Shown here: piece by piece, positions 16,910 through 27,023 of the stretch | Layout of the letters: each line of letters starts with the position of its first letter | Numbering within the stretch: the stretch's first letter is position 1 | Source: Paraprevotella xylaniphila YIT 11841 | GTDB lineage: Bacteria > Bacteroidota > Bacteroidia > Bacteroidales > Bacteroidaceae | Assembly (NCBI RefSeq): GCF_000205165.1 | Contig: NZ_GL883886.1 | Coordinates: 17,942 to 81,941, forward strand | DNA length: 64,000 nucleotides | Reading direction: 5' to 3' | Program-made: the position numbers and the translations under genes | Notes under the pieces: model-generated | Database searches by the model: none | What the model was told of the DNA's origin: nothing | The model's input: the letters and a program-made list of their open reading frames with translations, nothing else

Positions 16910-18553
16910 ATGGCAAATGCACCTGAGTTCAAGTACGCTCCGATGTTCCAGATGGGCAAGGACGATACTGAATATTATTTGCTGACCAAAGACTATGTGT
17001 CGGTCGGCGAGTTTGAAGGGTACCCCGTGTTGAAGGTGGCTCCCGAGGGATTGACGGCGATGGCAAACGCGGCGTTCCGCGATGTGTCGTTCATGTTGCG
17101 CCGTTCCCATAATGAACAAGTGGCGAAGATATTGCACGACCCTGAAGCCAGTGACAATGACAAATACGTGGCTTTGACGTTCCTTCGCAATGCGGAAGTG
17201 GCATGCAAGGGCGTTCTTCCGTTCTGTCAGGATACGGGCACAGCCATCATCCACGGCGAAAAAGGCCAACAAGTGTGGACCGGTTATTGCGACGAAGAGG
17301 CTTTGTCGAAAGGTGTCTATAAGACTTATACCGAAGAAAACCTGCGTTACAGCCAGAATGCCCCGTTGAGCATGTACGAAGAGGTGAACACCAAGTGCAA
17401 CCTTCCGGCACAAATCGACATCGAAGCCACCGAAGGTATGGAGTACCGTTTCTTGTGTGTGACCAAAGGCGGAGGGTCTGCCAATAAGACTTATTTGTAT
17501 CAGGAGACGAAAGCCATCCTCAACCCGGCCACCTTGGTGCCGTTCATGATTGAGAAGATGAAGAGCCTCGGTACGGCTGCGTGTCCTCCCTATCATATCG
17601 CATTCGTTATCGGCGGCACGTCGGCTGAAAAGAACCTGCTGACCGTGAAGTTGGCTTCTACTCATTATTATGACAACCTGCCGACCACGGGTGATGCTAC
17701 GGGACGAGCATTCCGCGACGTGGAACTCGAAAAGCAAGTTTTGGAAGAGGCGTATAAGATTGGTCTCGGTGCACAGTTCGGCGGCAAGTACCTCGCACAC
17801 GATGTGCGCATCATCCGTTTGCCACGCCACGGTGCGTCTTGTCCGGTAGGTCTGGGCGTGTCTTGCTCGGCCGACCGTAATATCAAATGTAAAATTAACA
17901 AGGACGGTATCTGGATTGAAAAACTCGACAGCAATCCGGGCGAACTGATTCCCGAAGAGTTGCGTCAGGCGGGCGAGGGCGATGTGGTACGCGTGGATTT
18001 GAACCGTCCGATGAAAGAGATTCTGGCACAGTTGGACCAATATCCGGTGGCTACCCGTTTGTCTTTGAACGGTACGATTATCGTAGGCCGTGATATTGCC
18101 CATGCCAAACTGAAAGAACGCCTCGACCGTGGCGAAGACTTGCCGCAATACATCAAGGATCATCCTATATATTATGCCGGTCCTGCCAAGACTCCGGCGG
18201 GCATGGCTTGTGGTTCCATGGGGCCGACTACGGCCAACCGTATGGATCCGTATGTAGACCTGTTCCAGAGCCACGGCGGTTCCATGATTATGTTGGCTAA
18301 GGGAAACCGCAGTCAGGTAGTGACCGATGCGTGCAAGAAGCACGGCGGCTTCTACCTCGGTTCTATAGGCGGTCCGGCAGCCATCCTTGCGCAGAACAAC
18401 ATCAAGAGCATCGAGTGCGTGGAATACCCCGAGTTGGGGATGGAAGCCATCTGGAAAATAGAAGTGGAAGACTTCCCGGCATTTATCCTGGTGGACAACA
18501 AAGGCAACGATTTCTTCAAGCAAATCAAACCTTGGAACGTATGTAAGAAATAG
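16910..18553 (+). CDS. Class I fumarate hydratase, 547 aa
   Basis: An iron-sulfur fumarase that interconverts fumarate and malate; in Bacteroidales it serves the reductive branch that leads to succinate and propionate. It is a fused alpha-beta form: the N-terminal half has [16 protein letters not shown] and [13 protein letters not shown], the C-terminal half has [20 protein letters not shown] and the [14 protein letters not shown] region. Cluster cysteines are C-rich positions in [18 protein letters not shown] and MACGSMG. Start: MANAPEFKY at 16910 fits family N-termini and gives a 39-nt leader; ATG 16883 would leave 12. Ends in a strong terminator. Confidence 0.95.
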   Translation: MANAPEFKYAPMFQMGKDDTEYYLLTKDYVSVGEFEGYPVLKVAPEGLTAMANAAFRDVSFMLRRSHNEQVAKILHDPEASDNDKYVALTFLRNAEVACKGVLPFCQDTGTAIIHGEKGQQVWTGYCDEEALSKGVYKTYTEENLRYSQNAPLSMYEEVNTKCNLPAQIDIEATEGMEYRFLCVTKGGGSANKTYLYQETKAILNPATLVPFMIEKMKSLGTAACPPYHIAFVIGGTSAEKNLLTVKLASTHYYDNLPTTGDATGRAFRDVELEKQVLEEAYKIGLGAQFGGKYLAHDVRIIRLPRHGASCPVGLGVSCSADRNIKCKINKDGIWIEKLDSNPGELIPEELRQAGEGDVVRVDLNRPMKEILAQLDQYPVATRLSLNGTIIVGRDIAHAKLKERLDRGEDLPQYIKDHPIYYAGPAKTPAGMACGSMGPTTANRMDPYVDLFQSHGGSMIMLAKGNRSQVVTDACKKHGGFYLGSIGGPAAILAQNNIKSIECVEYPELGMEAIWKIEVEDFPAFILVDNKGNDFFKQIKPWNVCKK

Positions 18554-18627
18554 TCTTTCATACAGATAAAAGAATAACGGTGGGTTAATATTCAAATTTT
18601 ATCATGGTAGTTTTTACACCGTTATGT

Positions 18628-18666
18628 GCCGCTGTGGAGAAGTGATTCTGTGCAGCGGCTTTTTTT
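18628..18666 (+). terminator. Rho-independent terminator of fumarase
   Basis: GCCGCTG and CAGCGGC arms around an 18-nt loop, followed by a run of seven T. Confidence 0.75.
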
Positions 18667-18689
18667 ATGGTCAAAAAACAGAAAGAAAC

Positions 18690-19775
18690 ATGAGAAATAA
18701 ATGGTGGATAGGGGCTTGTGCAGCGTGGATGGCATGCGCCCCGCTTGCGGCACAGAATCTTCAAAAGGGAGATTACGGTTATTTATACTGTCACATGAGC
18801 GGACGTGGAGAATGGACGGCATACGCCTTGAGCCGGGACGGCTTGCATTACGAAGACCTGTTGGGAGGAGGACCCGTGTACGACGTAGAGAAGCTTTCCC
18901 CGATAGAGGGAGGGGCGCGCGATGCTTATATTTGCAGGACGTACGACGGCAAGGGGTACGTGATGGTGACGACGGACATGAGCAACCGCAAGAGCCGTTC
19001 CTGGTTCAACCATGGGATAGACTTGCTTCGCAGTGACGATTTGATACACTGGGAATCCGTGGCTTTCGATTTCCGTAAGGGACCTTCCGTCTTTTCCGAT
19101 CCGGATTCTCCTGATGTGTATCGTGACTATGTCGGGATAAAGCGGGTTTGGGCTCCGCAGATTTTTTGGGATCCTGCATACGTGTGGCCGGACGGGAAGA
19201 AAGGCGGATATATGATTTACTATTCTTTGTGGAATCCGGAGGAAGAAAAGTATGACCGGATGTATTATTCTTATGCCGACCATTCTTTTACGACGCTGAC
19301 CAAACCTCGCTTGATGTTCGACTGGGGATATGCTACGATTGACGCGGACATTAATTATGTCCCGGCCGATGGCAAGTATCACATGTTGATTAAAAAGGAA
19401 GGCGGTACGCCGGGTATTTTTGCAGCCACGGCTGACAAGCTGACAGGGCCTTACCGGATTAAGAGCGAAACGGACTATGTACGTTTTGAGGGCAACCGGA
19501 AATGCGAAGGATGTTCGGCTTTCCAACTGATAGGCGACAGTACTTGGCGGGTGGCGTATATCCAGTATTCCACGAAACCCCGGCAATACCGTATCTGTCA
19601 GGCAGATGAACGTATGCAGAATTTTCATTCCCCTGTCACCATAGAAGGAGTGGAGGCACCGCAGCACGGTTCTTTCATGAGGTTGACCAAAAAGGAATAC
19701 AAACGCCTGAAGAGATGGTCTGCTCGCGAGATGAAGCGGCGGGCGAGAGATGATAAGGGGGCAGAAATAAACTGA
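18690..19775 (+). CDS. GH43-like five-bladed propeller glycosidase, secreted, 361 aa
   Basis: Signal peptide MRNKWWIGACAAWMACAPLAAQ. The body shows repeated propeller blades with GH43 marks: AYALSRDGLHYEDL, LLRSDDLIHWE, VWAPQIFWDPAYVW, IDADINYV (probable central Asp) and a late acidic residue in KCEGCSAF (probable catalytic acid). The usual N-terminal Asp-base motif is not obvious, so the exact subfamily and activity (arabinosidase or exo-galactosidase) are open. It points toward the HTCS gene, with which it shares a terminator. It sits 5.5 kb from the HTCS-controlled genes and has no copy of their operator upstream. Confidence 0.82.
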   Translation: MRNKWWIGACAAWMACAPLAAQNLQKGDYGYLYCHMSGRGEWTAYALSRDGLHYEDLLGGGPVYDVEKLSPIEGGARDAYICRTYDGKGYVMVTTDMSNRKSRSWFNHGIDLLRSDDLIHWESVAFDFRKGPSVFSDPDSPDVYRDYVGIKRVWAPQIFWDPAYVWPDGKKGGYMIYYSLWNPEEEKYDRMYYSYADHSFTTLTKPRLMFDWGYATIDADINYVPADGKYHMLIKKEGGTPGIFAATADKLTGPYRIKSETDYVRFEGNRKCEGCSAFQLIGDSTWRVAYIQYSTKPRQYRICQADERMQNFHSPVTIEGVEAPQHGSFMRLTKKEYKRLKRWSAREMKRRARDDKGAEIN

Positions 19776-19780
19776 TGGAT

Positions 19781-19822
19781 AAAAACGGGGAATATGCACA
19801 TAAAAGGGCATTCCCCGTTTTT
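19781..19822. terminator. Bidirectional terminator between GH43 and HTCS genes
   Basis: AAAAACGGGGAAT pairs with ATTCCCCGTTTTT around a 12-16 nt loop with a two-base bulge; A and T runs on both flanks suit both strands. Its right arm overlaps the HTCS stop. Confidence 0.75.
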
Positions 19823-22800
19823 ATTTTCCGGTGAACTTGCTAGGAGGTACGTTAAAGTGTTTGGTGAAACAACGGGTAAAGTATTTCGGGTCGTTGAAGC
19901 CGACTTGGTAAGCTATCTCGGAAATGTTTAAGGTATGTCCGGTTTTGCTTATGAGAATTTCTTTAGCTATGTTCAGGCGATAGTTACGTAATAGTTCTCC
20001 TATAGCAGTACCTGTCAGTTCTTGTGTTTTTTTGTATAATAAACTTCGGCTGATTCCCATATCTGCGGAGAATTCATCCACGCCATATTCAGCATTGGAA
20101 TAATTCTTTTTAAGGAGATCGAGGAGCTTGTCCATGAATGCTTGGTCTTGAGTACCTGGTTTGATGTGTAATTCTTCGCTTATCATGTGATATGCGAATT
20201 TCTCCTGAAGCCTTTTGCGGTTTCTGAGTAAGTTTTCTATCCGGGTCAATAACAGGTGTTCGTCAAAAGGTTTGGTCAGGTATGCATCCACTCCAAACTC
20301 GAAACTTTGGATGTGTGCCGTTTCGGAAGTTTTGGCTGTCAGGATCAGGAAGGGGATGTGTGATATGGAAAAGTCCGATTTTACATGATGGGATAGTTCC
20401 ATTCCGTCCATGATAGGCATCATTAAGTCGCTTAAGATGAAATCAACGTGCTGCGTGTGCAGGATGTCGAGTGCTTCTTTACCTTGCGATGCCTCCAGGC
20501 AGTGATAATAGGGCGATAGGATGGCATGTAAATACTCCCGCATGTCCTTGTTGTCTTCCACGATGAGCAGGTTTATGGAGCTTTTCTCCGTTTCCATCAT
20601 TTTCTTATGGGTTTCCGGGCTTTTGGGCAGGGATATTTGTACCCTTGTAGATGGAGATGCTTCAATAAGGTGCAGGGGAAGTAAGAACCGGAAAGAACAA
20701 CCGGCGGTCCGATTGTTTACGACCCATATTTGTCCTCCTTGCAGTTGTACGAGTTGTCTGCATAAATATAAACCTATGCCTGTGCCGCTTTGGCCATTTA
20801 TTGATGTACAAGGTCGCTTATCTGATTGGTAGAATCTTTGGAATATCATTTCTTTATCTTTTTCAGCAACACCCGGACCTGTGTCGCATACGCTTACAAA
20901 GAGTAAAGAACCTGAAGTGGAGGTAAGGGTCTTGGTGAACAATTTTATACATCCTCCTTTGGGAGTGAATTTAATCGCGTTAGACACTAAATTGAACAGG
21001 ATTTTATGAAGCGCGTCCTCGTCAAAAGAGACGGTACATTCCGGTAAATGGAAATAATATTGTATTCTTAGGCCTTTTTCAGCGGCATAAGCGCTAAATA
21101 GGAGTTTCAAGTTTTGGAATAGCGGTAATAGGTATCCTTCGTGGAGCGTGATCTTCATATTGCCACTTTCCACTTTACGGAAGTCCAATAACTGGTTGAC
21201 TAAAGAGAGCAGATAGTGGCTGTTACGGTCTACTATCTGTAATTGTTTGTTGGTTTCTATATCGGTATTGGTCTCTAAAAGATGCCTTACGGGGCCGATA
21301 ATGAGTGTTAAAGGAGTACGGAATTCATGTGTGATGTTGGTGAAAAAGGCCAATTTTTCGGCTGTCAGGTTTTGTATTCTTTTTGACATGTCGAGTATTT
21401 CAGCTTTCTGTCGGCTAAGCAGTTCGTTTTGTTTTTCCAACGTTTGTGTACGTTGTGCCAACAAATCAGTTTGTGTTTTCAGTTTCTGTGTGCGTGATAC
21501 GACTTTCTGGTGTAATTCTTTCTTTTGTAGCTTTAGCGTTCGTACGCGCCACATATATATAAGGTATAGGATTAGGATAAGGCACAGGCAACTTATGATT
21601 CTGAACCATGCGGTTCTGAAAAAGTAAGGAGTGATGTGCAATGCCATCTTTCCTTCCGAACCGGATTCGAAGTGTATACCGTCTGTGGCGTACCGTACTT
21701 CCAAGACGTATTGACCCGGTGGAAGGTTGGCGTATGATATGGTACGGTTGTCTTTTCCCGTGATGGTCCATTGGTCGTTAAAGCCTTTGAGTCGGTAGGC
21801 ATAGGCGGCTTGTGGGGTGACGTTGTAGTCCAGTGTGGCAAATTCAATGGAGATGAATTTTTCACGCTCGTGTATTTCAACGACTCCGTCTTTTACTTGT
21901 ACCTCACCTTGTAAGGTTTGGCAATGGGTGAATACGACGGGAAATTTTTTTTGTAGGATTGAAGGTTGTGAAGCCGGTGAGACTACAGAGAGTCCGGTCA
22001 TGTTACCAAAATACAGTTCTCCATTTCTTCCTTTGTATGCCGCGTTCCAGTAAAATTGGTTACAAGCTAATCCGTCGTCCAAGGTATAGTTTTGGAAACA
22101 CTGTTTTTGTGGAAAGAAGCATGAAAGTCCATGCAATGTGGAAATCCAGATATTTTTTGTATTGTCTTCCAATATTCCCCTCACGTGGTTGTTTACCAAC
22201 CCGTCACGAGTAGAATAGTTTTGAAAGGTGTATGTACCGTCTATCGTTTGGGTTCCGATATAAAAGCCGTTACCGTTTGTGCCCACTAAAATACGGTTGT
22301 CGGAGCTTATTGTTACGAATGTGATTCTTTCTTTATCATGTGATTGGGGATTATTCAATTGGTACGGCCATAGCTGAAAGACGTTTTTTCCTTGGTGGAA
22401 GCGTTTTAAGTCGATGCGGCAAAGGCCGGCTGTCAATCCTAACCACAAATTGTGCTGACGGTCTATACATGCTCCCGCGTTACCCGTTTGCATACCTCCA
22501 AGTTTTTGGTTCCTAAACGGTTCATCTATTTTCTCACTAGGGACATGGTATGTATAAACGGATTTGCTGGTGGCAATCCATAGCGTCTGATTGAGACTGT
22601 CATATTGGATGGCACAAGTGCTAGCCCAAGCAAGTTCAGGGTGTGTATTGTCGTACAATGGGTGGAATTTCACCTTTCCTGAAAGAGTTTGCTCCACACT
22701 GCATACTCCACCGCCCCACATTCCAACCCATAGCTGTGAACCGTATCCTGTAATGCAGCTTACTGTGTGACTGGGTAAGCCATCCTTCATGGTGTAATGT

Positions 22801-23999
22801 GTGAATTGTCCCGGTGAGGTCATACGGTTGAGTCCGCTTTCTACCGTACCCACCCATACCTCGCCGTCATCTGCCGTATAGATGGCGTTGACGGTCTGTG
22901 GAGAAATACTTTGCGGTAAGTCACCAGAGTGGATATAGTTTGTCACAGTTAGTCTTTTGGGGACAGCTTTCATCAGTCCGTCGGCTTCTGTACCTATCCA
23001 TACGGTTTCTCCGTCAACCAACAAACAATTAATGAAGTTGCAGAAAATGAAGTCCGACTTCTCGTCTTGGAAAGATTCATAACCGACTTGCTCAAATTTA
23101 TCCGTTTGTTCATTGTATATGTTCAGTCCTTTGAGGGTAGATACAATCAAGGTCTGGTTTGGTGTTTCTGCAATATCAGTGATGTAGTCTTGACTTAAAG
23201 AATGGAAAGGAGCTGAAGAGTGATATTCCTTATGATGGTTGCCTTTGGAATCATATAGGAAAAGACCGTTTGATGTGCCCACCCAAAAATGGTTTCCAGT
23301 TTGGTACAATGCTTGCGTACGGCAGTTTCTTGGCAGGTTGGCAAAGAGGGAGACGGAAGAGGTCGGATGCCGTAGGTCTATTCTGTATATGTTTTCGGAA
23401 CATCCGATCCATAAAATATCTTTTTCGTTTTCATAAAATGTTATGATGTCTTTGTTATGGATGAAAGGAAAGTTTTGAATGGTTGCAATGTTCCCGTCAG
23501 AGGTAAAGTTGATTCTGTAAGTTGCTTGTCTGCCTCCAACCCACAAGTTTCCTTTTCTGTCGCAATAGATGGAGTGGCATGGTTGGCTGCGTAACGAATC
23601 CCAAGCAAGTGCAGGGGATGCTGATAAGGTTAGGGATATTAGTTTTTCAGTATCAAGGCATTCCAATCCGTTGTCCCCTGCAATCCATAGCCTGTCGTGC
23701 AGGTCTTCGCAAATGGCTTTTGCAAAATCGTTTTGAATGTGTCGGACGCTTTCAGTGGAATTGAACGAAATGAACTGATAGCTGTCATATCGGCATACGC
23801 CGCCTCCGTAGAGTGCGAACCAAAGGAAACCTTTGCTGTCTTTCAAGATGTCTTCTACGAAGTTATGTGGTAAACCTTCGTTTATCCCAATGGTAGAAAA
23901 CTTTTGGCTTTCACGCCAAAGGAGATCATTTGTTTTGGCTTGTACTCTTACACAAGAAAGAATGAGTAGGATCAGATAAAAGAAGTTCTTGCTTTTCAT
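19821..23999 (-). CDS. Hybrid two-component system sensor/regulator (HTCS), 1392 aa
   Basis: All steps of a phosphorelay are in one inner-membrane protein. Signal peptide (MKSKNFFYLILLILSCVRVQA); two seven-bladed propellers to about residue 720 with repeats such as DSKGFLWFALYGGGV; a Y_Y_Y domain to about 795; one membrane helix near 798-818; histidine kinase with H891 in NITHEFRTPLTLIIGP and an ATPase domain with GTGIGLYLCRQL; receiver domain with D1191 in ILSDLMMPIMDG; AraC-type HTH at the C-terminus (ISEIAYQVGFNDPKYFTRCF). Such proteins sense an oligosaccharide in the periplasm and activate their polysaccharide-use genes. Here it is divergent from the 24200 operon. Likely targets are the 24090 and 30780 operators. 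Confidence 0.96.
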   Translation of the reverse strand: MKSKNFFYLILLILSCVRVQAKTNDLLWRESQKFSTIGINEGLPHNFVEDILKDSKGFLWFALYGGGVCRYDSYQFISFNSTESVRHIQNDFAKAICEDLHDRLWIAGDNGLECLDTEKLISLTLSASPALAWDSLRSQPCHSIYCDRKGNLWVGGRQATYRINFTSDGNIATIQNFPFIHNKDIITFYENEKDILWIGCSENIYRIDLRHPTSSVSLFANLPRNCRTQALYQTGNHFWVGTSNGLFLYDSKGNHHKEYHSSAPFHSLSQDYITDIAETPNQTLIVSTLKGLNIYNEQTDKFEQVGYESFQDEKSDFIFCNFINCLLVDGETVWIGTEADGLMKAVPKRLTVTNYIHSGDLPQSISPQTVNAIYTADDGEVWVGTVESGLNRMTSPGQFTHYTMKDGLPSHTVSCITGYGSQLWVGMWGGGVCSVEQTLSGKVKFHPLYDNTHPELAWASTCAIQYDSLNQTLWIATSKSVYTYHVPSEKIDEPFRNQKLGGMQTGNAGACIDRQHNLWLGLTAGLCRIDLKRFHQGKNVFQLWPYQLNNPQSHDKERITFVTISSDNRILVGTNGNGFYIGTQTIDGTYTFQNYSTRDGLVNNHVRGILEDNTKNIWISTLHGLSCFFPQKQCFQNYTLDDGLACNQFYWNAAYKGRNGELYFGNMTGLSVVSPASQPSILQKKFPVVFTHCQTLQGEVQVKDGVVEIHEREKFISIEFATLDYNVTPQAAYAYRLKGFNDQWTITGKDNRTISYANLPPGQYVLEVRYATDGIHFESGSEGKMALHITPYFFRTAWFRIISCLCLILILYLIYMWRVRTLKLQKKELHQKVVSRTQKLKTQTDLLAQRTQTLEKQNELLSRQKAEILDMSKRIQNLTAEKLAFFTNITHEFRTPLTLIIGPVRHLLETNTDIETNKQLQIVDRNSHYLLSLVNQLLDFRKVESGNMKITLHEGYLLPLFQNLKLLFSAYAAEKGLRIQYYFHLPECTVSFDEDALHKILFNLVSNAIKFTPKGGCIKLFTKTLTSTSGSLLFVSVCDTGPGVAEKDKEMIFQRFYQSDKRPCTSINGQSGTGIGLYLCRQLVQLQGGQIWVVNNRTAGCSFRFLLPLHLIEASPSTRVQISLPKSPETHKKMMETEKSSINLLIVEDNKDMREYLHAILSPYYHCLEASQGKEALDILHTQHVDFILSDLMMPIMDGMELSHHVKSDFSISHIPFLILTAKTSETAHIQSFEFGVDAYLTKPFDEHLLLTRIENLLRNRKRLQEKFAYHMISEELHIKPGTQDQAFMDKLLDLLKKNYSNAEYGVDEFSADMGISRSLLYKKTQELTGTAIGELLRNYRLNIAKEILISKTGHTLNISEIAYQVGFNDPKYFTRCFTKHFNVPPSKFTGK

Positions 24000-24021
24000 T
24001 GGGTCAATGGTTTTAATGAAG

Positions 24022-24029
24022 CAAAGATA
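24022..24029 (-). promoter_or_regulatory. -7 box for HTCS gene
   Basis: TATCTTTG on the minus strand, leader of about 18 nt. No TTG at the standard spacing. Confidence 0.5.
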
Positions 24030-24089
24030 CGCTTTTTTTAAGGTGTCGGGAGATGAAATGAAGCCTTTTTCGTAGTTCTTGTTTGATAA

Positions 24090-24144
24090 TCCACCCGAAA
24101 AAGATGAAAGTCCACCTCGTAAATATCACCGAGGGGTACATTTG
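24090..24144 (+). promoter_or_regulatory. Candidate HTCS operator and promoter, 24200 operon
   Basis: TCCACC at 24090 and again at 24111, a direct repeat with 21-bp period, each followed or preceded by A-rich sequence; the -7 box TACATTTG starts at 24137, 26 bases after the second half-site. The same arrangement occurs at 30780. There is no -33 TTG, as expected for an activator-dependent promoter. Confidence 0.62.
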
Positions 24145-24199
24145 CACAAGTCTTTTCCATTTGTGGAGGGATATGTTCCATTTAAAACACATTGAAGTT

Positions 24200-26983
24200 A
24201 TGAAGAACAAGTTACTTTCTTTTGCGATGTTGGTGGCCTTGTCTTCTTCCGTTCCGGCGAAGAATACGGTCACGAAAATCGGCCAAGTGACGGCATCTGT
24301 GGTATTGACAGAGGATATAGACTATGTCATTACCGGAAGTGAGCCTTTTACGGTGACCGGAAGTGTCAATATCAAGAACAAGGAACATGCCGTGGTTATC
24401 TTGGAGAATATACGTCCGAGTGCAGCACTGTCATTCTTGGGATTTATTGATATAGACGGGGCTCCGGCCGTGGATGGGGAAAATTGCCAGGTGAAAATGT
24501 ATGCGCAGGGGGCAATCATCATGCCTTATGCCAAAGACCTGAAACCTTTGACTGTATATTCCGAACAGAATTTCGGTGGGGAATCGGTGAATGATTTCGG
24601 TTTGGAAAATTCAGGAGGATTCATGAATACTCTGACGGAGGAAAAGCTGAACAACCGTATCCGGAGTTTCAAGTTAAAGCGTGGCTATATGGTGACATTT
24701 GCCAACAATCCGGGTGGACGCGGGTATAGCCGATGCTTCATTGCGGATGATGCGGATTTGGAAATTGCGGTTTTGCCTGAGGTACTTGACCGGCATATTT
24801 CGTCTTATCGCATTTTCAAGTGGAATGATACCCAGAAAAAGGGGTTAGCCAGTGATACCGGTAAGGGGAATAACAGCATGCTTAATTCTTCTTGGTGCTA
24901 TACTTGGGGTGTGGGCTATGACATGGGAGCGGATTATGAATGTGTGCCTCATCATATCCATGAGACTTATCCATCTCCTACGGCTTTGGGGAAAGCTACA
25001 TATTCCCCTCACATGAAGACGAACAATGAACCCGCGAATCCGAATGACGACCAACCGGCTACAGTGGAGCAAGTGTTGGCCAATTGGGAGGAACTCATGG
25101 CAACGGGCATGCGCCTTTGTTCGCCGTCTTATCATGACGGGGGGACTTCATGGTTGCGTAATTTCTTGAATGAGATAGACAAAAGAGGATGGCGCTGCGA
25201 TATCGTGGATTTGCATTGTTATTGGACTGAAAGCCATTTTAATGATTTGCAGAAGTGGTACAATGATTTCCACCGTCCCATTTGGATTTCCGAATTCCTT
25301 TGGGGATCATCGTGGGGTAAGGCGGGAATCTTTGCCGTAGCCGACAATCGGGATTCCTTTTCCGAGGAGAATCAGCAAAAGAACTATGACGGCTTGAAAC
25401 CCATATTGGACAAGTTGAACAAATGGCCTTATGTGGAACGTTATTCTTATTGGAACCATGAAAGGAACTGTTCCAAATTATTCTCGGGAGGAAATCTCTC
25501 CATTGCAGGGAAGTATTATGCGGAAATGAACCCCGGTATAGGTTATAAGAAGGCTTATGAATATGTTCCGAAGGTCGTTTATAACGCTCCGGAAGGTTTT
25601 GATGTGGTTTATACAGAACGAACTCAAAAGCTGACGGTTCAATGGACGAATAAGAATATGGAACTGACAGACTCTACCTTATTGGAACTCAGTATCGATG
25701 GTGGGGAATGGCAGACAGTGCGGAAGTATGAATCGTCGGAAAAGGAAACTTATGTGTATAACGAAGTCTTTTCTGATGATTTCCAAAAGGGGACGTATAC
25801 TTACCGTATACATAATTACGATATGGACGGGAACGAACGTCTGACGGAAGGGAAGTCCGTTTCATTAGTCGGTGCGGAAGGATCACCCGGATTGCAGTAT
25901 GGCACGTTGCGGATTACGGATACTGAAGAAACCAATACGACGTTCGATGCCGGAACAACGGAAGAGTCGGCTGTTTTCATGGGGTTGGTGTCGTATAATA
26001 ATCCTAAGACGGTTCCGGTCGGAACCGTGGTGTCTGTGGCTTATGATAAATTCTCGTTTTGGGCTTTCCCGTGGAATGAAGGCGATTATGTGCAGACTGT
26101 CACAGAGCCTGAGACGGTGGACTTCATGGTATTCTCCAAAGGACGTCACCAGTATGGCGATGTCATGATGGAAGTAGGTGAAACTCCGAAGAAAGTTACG
26201 GAAGACAGTGTCTGGGTCAGCTTTGAAACTCCTTTTCCTGACGGAGTGACTCCTGTGGTTATAGCCAACGTCGTGTCCCGTTACAAGGTGCATCCTTATA
26301 TGGTGAAAGTATGGAATGTGACCCGTGAAGGCTTTGCTGTCAAATTGTCCCGGCAAGCCGCTTTGGACGGGACGTTGGAAACTTTTGCCGGACAGCCGTT
26401 GTGTTATGTGGCCGCCACGCCCGGTGAAGCTTGGATTGAGGACGGGAATAAGAAATTGACAGTCGGATTGAATACGGTGGATAAAGTGGACGGGCGCAGG
26501 TCCCGTCCGGTGAACCTGTTGGATGGCAGTGGAGCAGCGGTTTCCCTTCTGAATCCTTATTTCCTTTGTGGTCCTCAAACCGATAATTATCCTTCTGCCT
26601 CAGTGTATCGGATAGCAGAGCAGATTAAGTCTCCGTCGGAAACCGATGCAAGCTTGTTGCTGACTACCGGTCTGAAAGTTATCCGCCAGAAGGATGAGAC
26701 CGCTGAAGTCCATGTTGTGGACAATGCGGCGGCTAATGGGGATTTGATGGGATGGATAGCCATTAGTGAGAACTATGGCGGGACGAAGGTCGACGATGTC
26801 CGGAAGCCTGAAGTGAAGGTTTGGGCAGAAGATGGCCGTATCGTAGTGTCCGGCACGGAGGATTACCGTATATACGGTCTTGACGGAAGGCAAATGCCGC
26901 GAGGGCAGCGGTTGCCGGATGGCATTTATATCGTAAAGACCGAGGGAAAAACTGTGAAAATCATGGTGTCTTCTGTAAAGTGA
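24200..26983 (+). CDS. Secreted GH128/Asl1-like glycosidase with H-type lectin-like domain, 927 aa
   Basis: Signal peptide MKNKLLSFAMLVALSSSVPA. Residues about 25-220 are a beta-rich N-terminal domain. Residues about 230-440 form a TIM barrel with TNNEPANP (E277, likely acid/base), IVDLHCYW, and PIWISEFLWGSSW (E365, likely nucleophile), the layout of clan A families such as GH128, so beta-1,3-glucan or a related beta-glycan is possible. Then a fibronectin-like module, a lectin-like domain (TPFPDGVTPVVIANVV, VWNVTREGFAVKLSRQ) and a tail resembling a type IX secretion type A signal (YRIYGLDGRQMPRG, GIYIVKTEGKTVKIMV). Start set by the promoter at 24137. Family assignment is by motif only. Next gene follows after 40 bases. 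Confidence 0.75.
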   Translation: MKNKLLSFAMLVALSSSVPAKNTVTKIGQVTASVVLTEDIDYVITGSEPFTVTGSVNIKNKEHAVVILENIRPSAALSFLGFIDIDGAPAVDGENCQVKMYAQGAIIMPYAKDLKPLTVYSEQNFGGESVNDFGLENSGGFMNTLTEEKLNNRIRSFKLKRGYMVTFANNPGGRGYSRCFIADDADLEIAVLPEVLDRHISSYRIFKWNDTQKKGLASDTGKGNNSMLNSSWCYTWGVGYDMGADYECVPHHIHETYPSPTALGKATYSPHMKTNNEPANPNDDQPATVEQVLANWEELMATGMRLCSPSYHDGGTSWLRNFLNEIDKRGWRCDIVDLHCYWTESHFNDLQKWYNDFHRPIWISEFLWGSSWGKAGIFAVADNRDSFSEENQQKNYDGLKPILDKLNKWPYVERYSYWNHERNCSKLFSGGNLSIAGKYYAEMNPGIGYKKAYEYVPKVVYNAPEGFDVVYTERTQKLTVQWTNKNMELTDSTLLELSIDGGEWQTVRKYESSEKETYVYNEVFSDDFQKGTYTYRIHNYDMDGNERLTEGKSVSLVGAEGSPGLQYGTLRITDTEETNTTFDAGTTEESAVFMGLVSYNNPKTVPVGTVVSVAYDKFSFWAFPWNEGDYVQTVTEPETVDFMVFSKGRHQYGDVMMEVGETPKKVTEDSVWVSFETPFPDGVTPVVIANVVSRYKVHPYMVKVWNVTREGFAVKLSRQAALDGTLETFAGQPLCYVAATPGEAWIEDGNKKLTVGLNTVDKVDGRRSRPVNLLDGSGAAVSLLNPYFLCGPQTDNYPSASVYRIAEQIKSPSETDASLLLTTGLKVIRQKDETAEVHVVDNAAANGDLMGWIAISENYGGTKVDDVRKPEVKVWAEDGRIVVSGTEDYRIYGLDGRQMPRGQRLPDGIYIVKTEGKTVKIMVSSVK

Positions 26984-27023
26984 AAGGTTTAGTGTTTTTA
27001 ATTCATCCAATACAAATTAAAAA

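Noticed and set aside
16640-18595. 651-codon minus-strand ORF across fumarase
   Set aside because: The opposite strand has class I fumarase and HflX motifs with promoters; this reading is the complement of biased codons.
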